Program-made: the position numbers and the translations under genes | Shown here: in pieces, positions 5,027 to 5,802 of the stretch | How positions within the stretch are numbered: position 1 is the stretch's first letter | Layout of the letters: each line of letters begins with the position of its first letter | The notes under the pieces: model-generated | What the model was told of the DNA's origin: nothing | What the model saw: only the letters and a program-made list of their open reading frames with translations | Database searches by the model: none | From: Deltaproteobacteria bacterium | GTDB lineage: Bacteria; Desulfobacterota; BSN033; UBA1163 | Direction: 5' to 3' | Length of the DNA: 5,802 bases | NCBI GenBank assembly: GCA_016875155.1 | Contig: VGSD01000199.1 | Location: 1 to 5,802, forward strand

Positions 5027-5802
5027 ATGTTACTCGATCTTTACCAACGCAGAATCAATTATCTTCGCATCTCGGTGACGGACCGCTGTAATCTTCGCTG
5101 TCGCTATTGCATGCCTGAGGAAGGACTCTCCCTTATCCCTCATGGAGAGATCCTCTCGTATGAGGAGCTCCTGAGATTAGTCAGGATTTTTGCCCTTGAG
5201 GGAATTTCCAAGGTCAGATTAACTGGGGGAGAACCTCTCGTACGAAAAGGAATCGTTGATTTCGTCTCCCAACTCTCGGAGATTAAAGAGATCAAGGATT
5301 TAAGCCTGACCACCAATGGGTTGCTCTTGAAAGGTTATGCCGCAGATCTGAAACGGGCGGGTCTTAAGAGGATCAATATCAGCCTGGACACTCTCAATTG
5401 TAATAGATTTTCATTGATCACCAGGCGAAATGGTTACGAACAGGTATGGCAGGGGATTGAAGAAGCCATGAAGGTTTCTCTCTCTCCCATTAAAATCAAT
5501 ATGGTCGCCATCAAGGGCTTAAATGATGATGAGATTGAATCTTTTGCCCTGCTTACTTTACATCATCCACTCATTGTGCGCTACATTGAGTATATGCCCT
5601 CTGGGAATGGAGAGGAATGGAAAGAGGGGAATATTTTAGCCATTCCTGAGATAAAAAAACGACTCAAAGCAATAGGCAAACTCACTCCTATACCCTCTGA
5701 TCAATGGGATGGCCCAGCCCGTAGATTTCGCCTTGAAGGAGCAGTCGGTGAAATCGGATTGATCGGTCCAGTCAGTGACCACTTCTGCGAGGCTTGCAAT
5801 CG
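5027..5802 (+). CDS. moaA: MoaA, GTP 3',8-cyclase, 3'-truncated by the window
   Basis: The frame runs from the ATG at 5027 to the window end with no stop (258 codons plus two bases). MoaA is a radical SAM enzyme that turns GTP into 3',8-cyclo-7,8-dihydro-GTP, which MoaC converts to cyclic pyranopterin monophosphate; this is the first step of molybdopterin synthesis. Visible motifs are SVTDRCNLRCRYCMP (16-30) with C21, C25 and C28 binding the SAM 4Fe-4S cluster, LTGGEPLVRKG (65-75), LTTNG (94-98), INISLDTL (116-123) and the C-terminal PVSDHFCEACNR (248-259) holding two of the three cysteines of the second cluster. Family members are about 330 residues, so about 70 are missing, including the third cysteine and any C-terminal Gly-Gly. 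The frame is open upstream only to 4982 with no other ATG, so this start is sound. No Shine-Dalgarno site is visible, because a heptamer array occupies that position. It belongs to the moe cluster and may be co-transcribed. Confidence 0.95.
   Translation, partial: MLLDLYQRRINYLRISVTDRCNLRCRYCMPEEGLSLIPHGEILSYEELLRLVRIFALEGISKVRLTGGEPLVRKGIVDFVSQLSEIKEIKDLSLTTNGLLLKGYAADLKRAGLKRINISLDTLNCNRFSLITRRNGYEQVWQGIEEAMKVSLSPIKINMVAIKGLNDDEIESFALLTLHHPLIVRYIEYMPSGNGEEWKEGNILAIPEIKKRLKAIGKLTPIPSDQWDGPARRFRLEGAVGEIGLIGPVSDHFCEACN

Overview
The window is a piece of bacterial chromosome of moderate GC content (mid-40s to about 50 percent by eye). It carries the 3' part of a cobalamin-binding-type radical SAM gene, followed by a molybdenum/tungsten cofactor (molybdopterin) gene cluster: moeA, a second moeA fused to a periplasmic-binding-protein-like domain, and the 5' part of moaA. 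All four genes are on the + strand. The MoeA-PBP fusion, the DUF4070-type radical SAM protein and intergenic arrays of TTGCGGA-like heptamers remind me of anaerobic Desulfobacterota/Nitrospirota-type genomes. That taxonomic guess is an inference and is weak.

Layout: 1-1301 is the radical SAM gene, open at the 5' edge. 1302-1773 (472 bases) has no gene but is densely structured. It holds a stem-loop just after the stop codon, a near-perfect 18-bp dyad containing TATAAT, a possible promoter, a long GC-rich foldback repeat, a candidate molybdenum-cofactor riboswitch followed by an intrinsic terminator, and a second, AT-richer foldback of about 110 bases. 1774-3003 is moeA. 3000-4913 is moeA-PBP, overlapping the first gene by ATGA. 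4914-5026 consists of two inverted four-copy heptamer arrays around an A/T-rich spacer. 5027-5802 is moaA, cut by the window end inside its C-terminal Fe-S motif.

How the genes work together: MoaA (with MoaC) makes cyclic pyranopterin monophosphate from GTP at the start of the pathway. MoeA proteins insert molybdate or tungstate into adenylylated molybdopterin at the end. The first MoeA keeps the usual active-site residues. The second has substitutions at several of them and carries a PBP-like domain that could bind an oxyanion or another small ligand. This could mean two MoeAs with different metal preference or regulation. The leader upstream of moeA looks like a cofactor-sensing attenuator: a GAAA-capped hairpin and a neighbouring hairpin sit in an outer helix that shares bases with a terminator, and a separate perfect 8-bp helix would compete with both. 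The radical SAM gene looks unrelated to the pathway.

I see no CRISPR array, transposase, tRNA or rRNA. The most interesting material is the riboswitch-like leader, the MoeA/MoeA-PBP pair and the three different intergenic foldback repeats packed around them.
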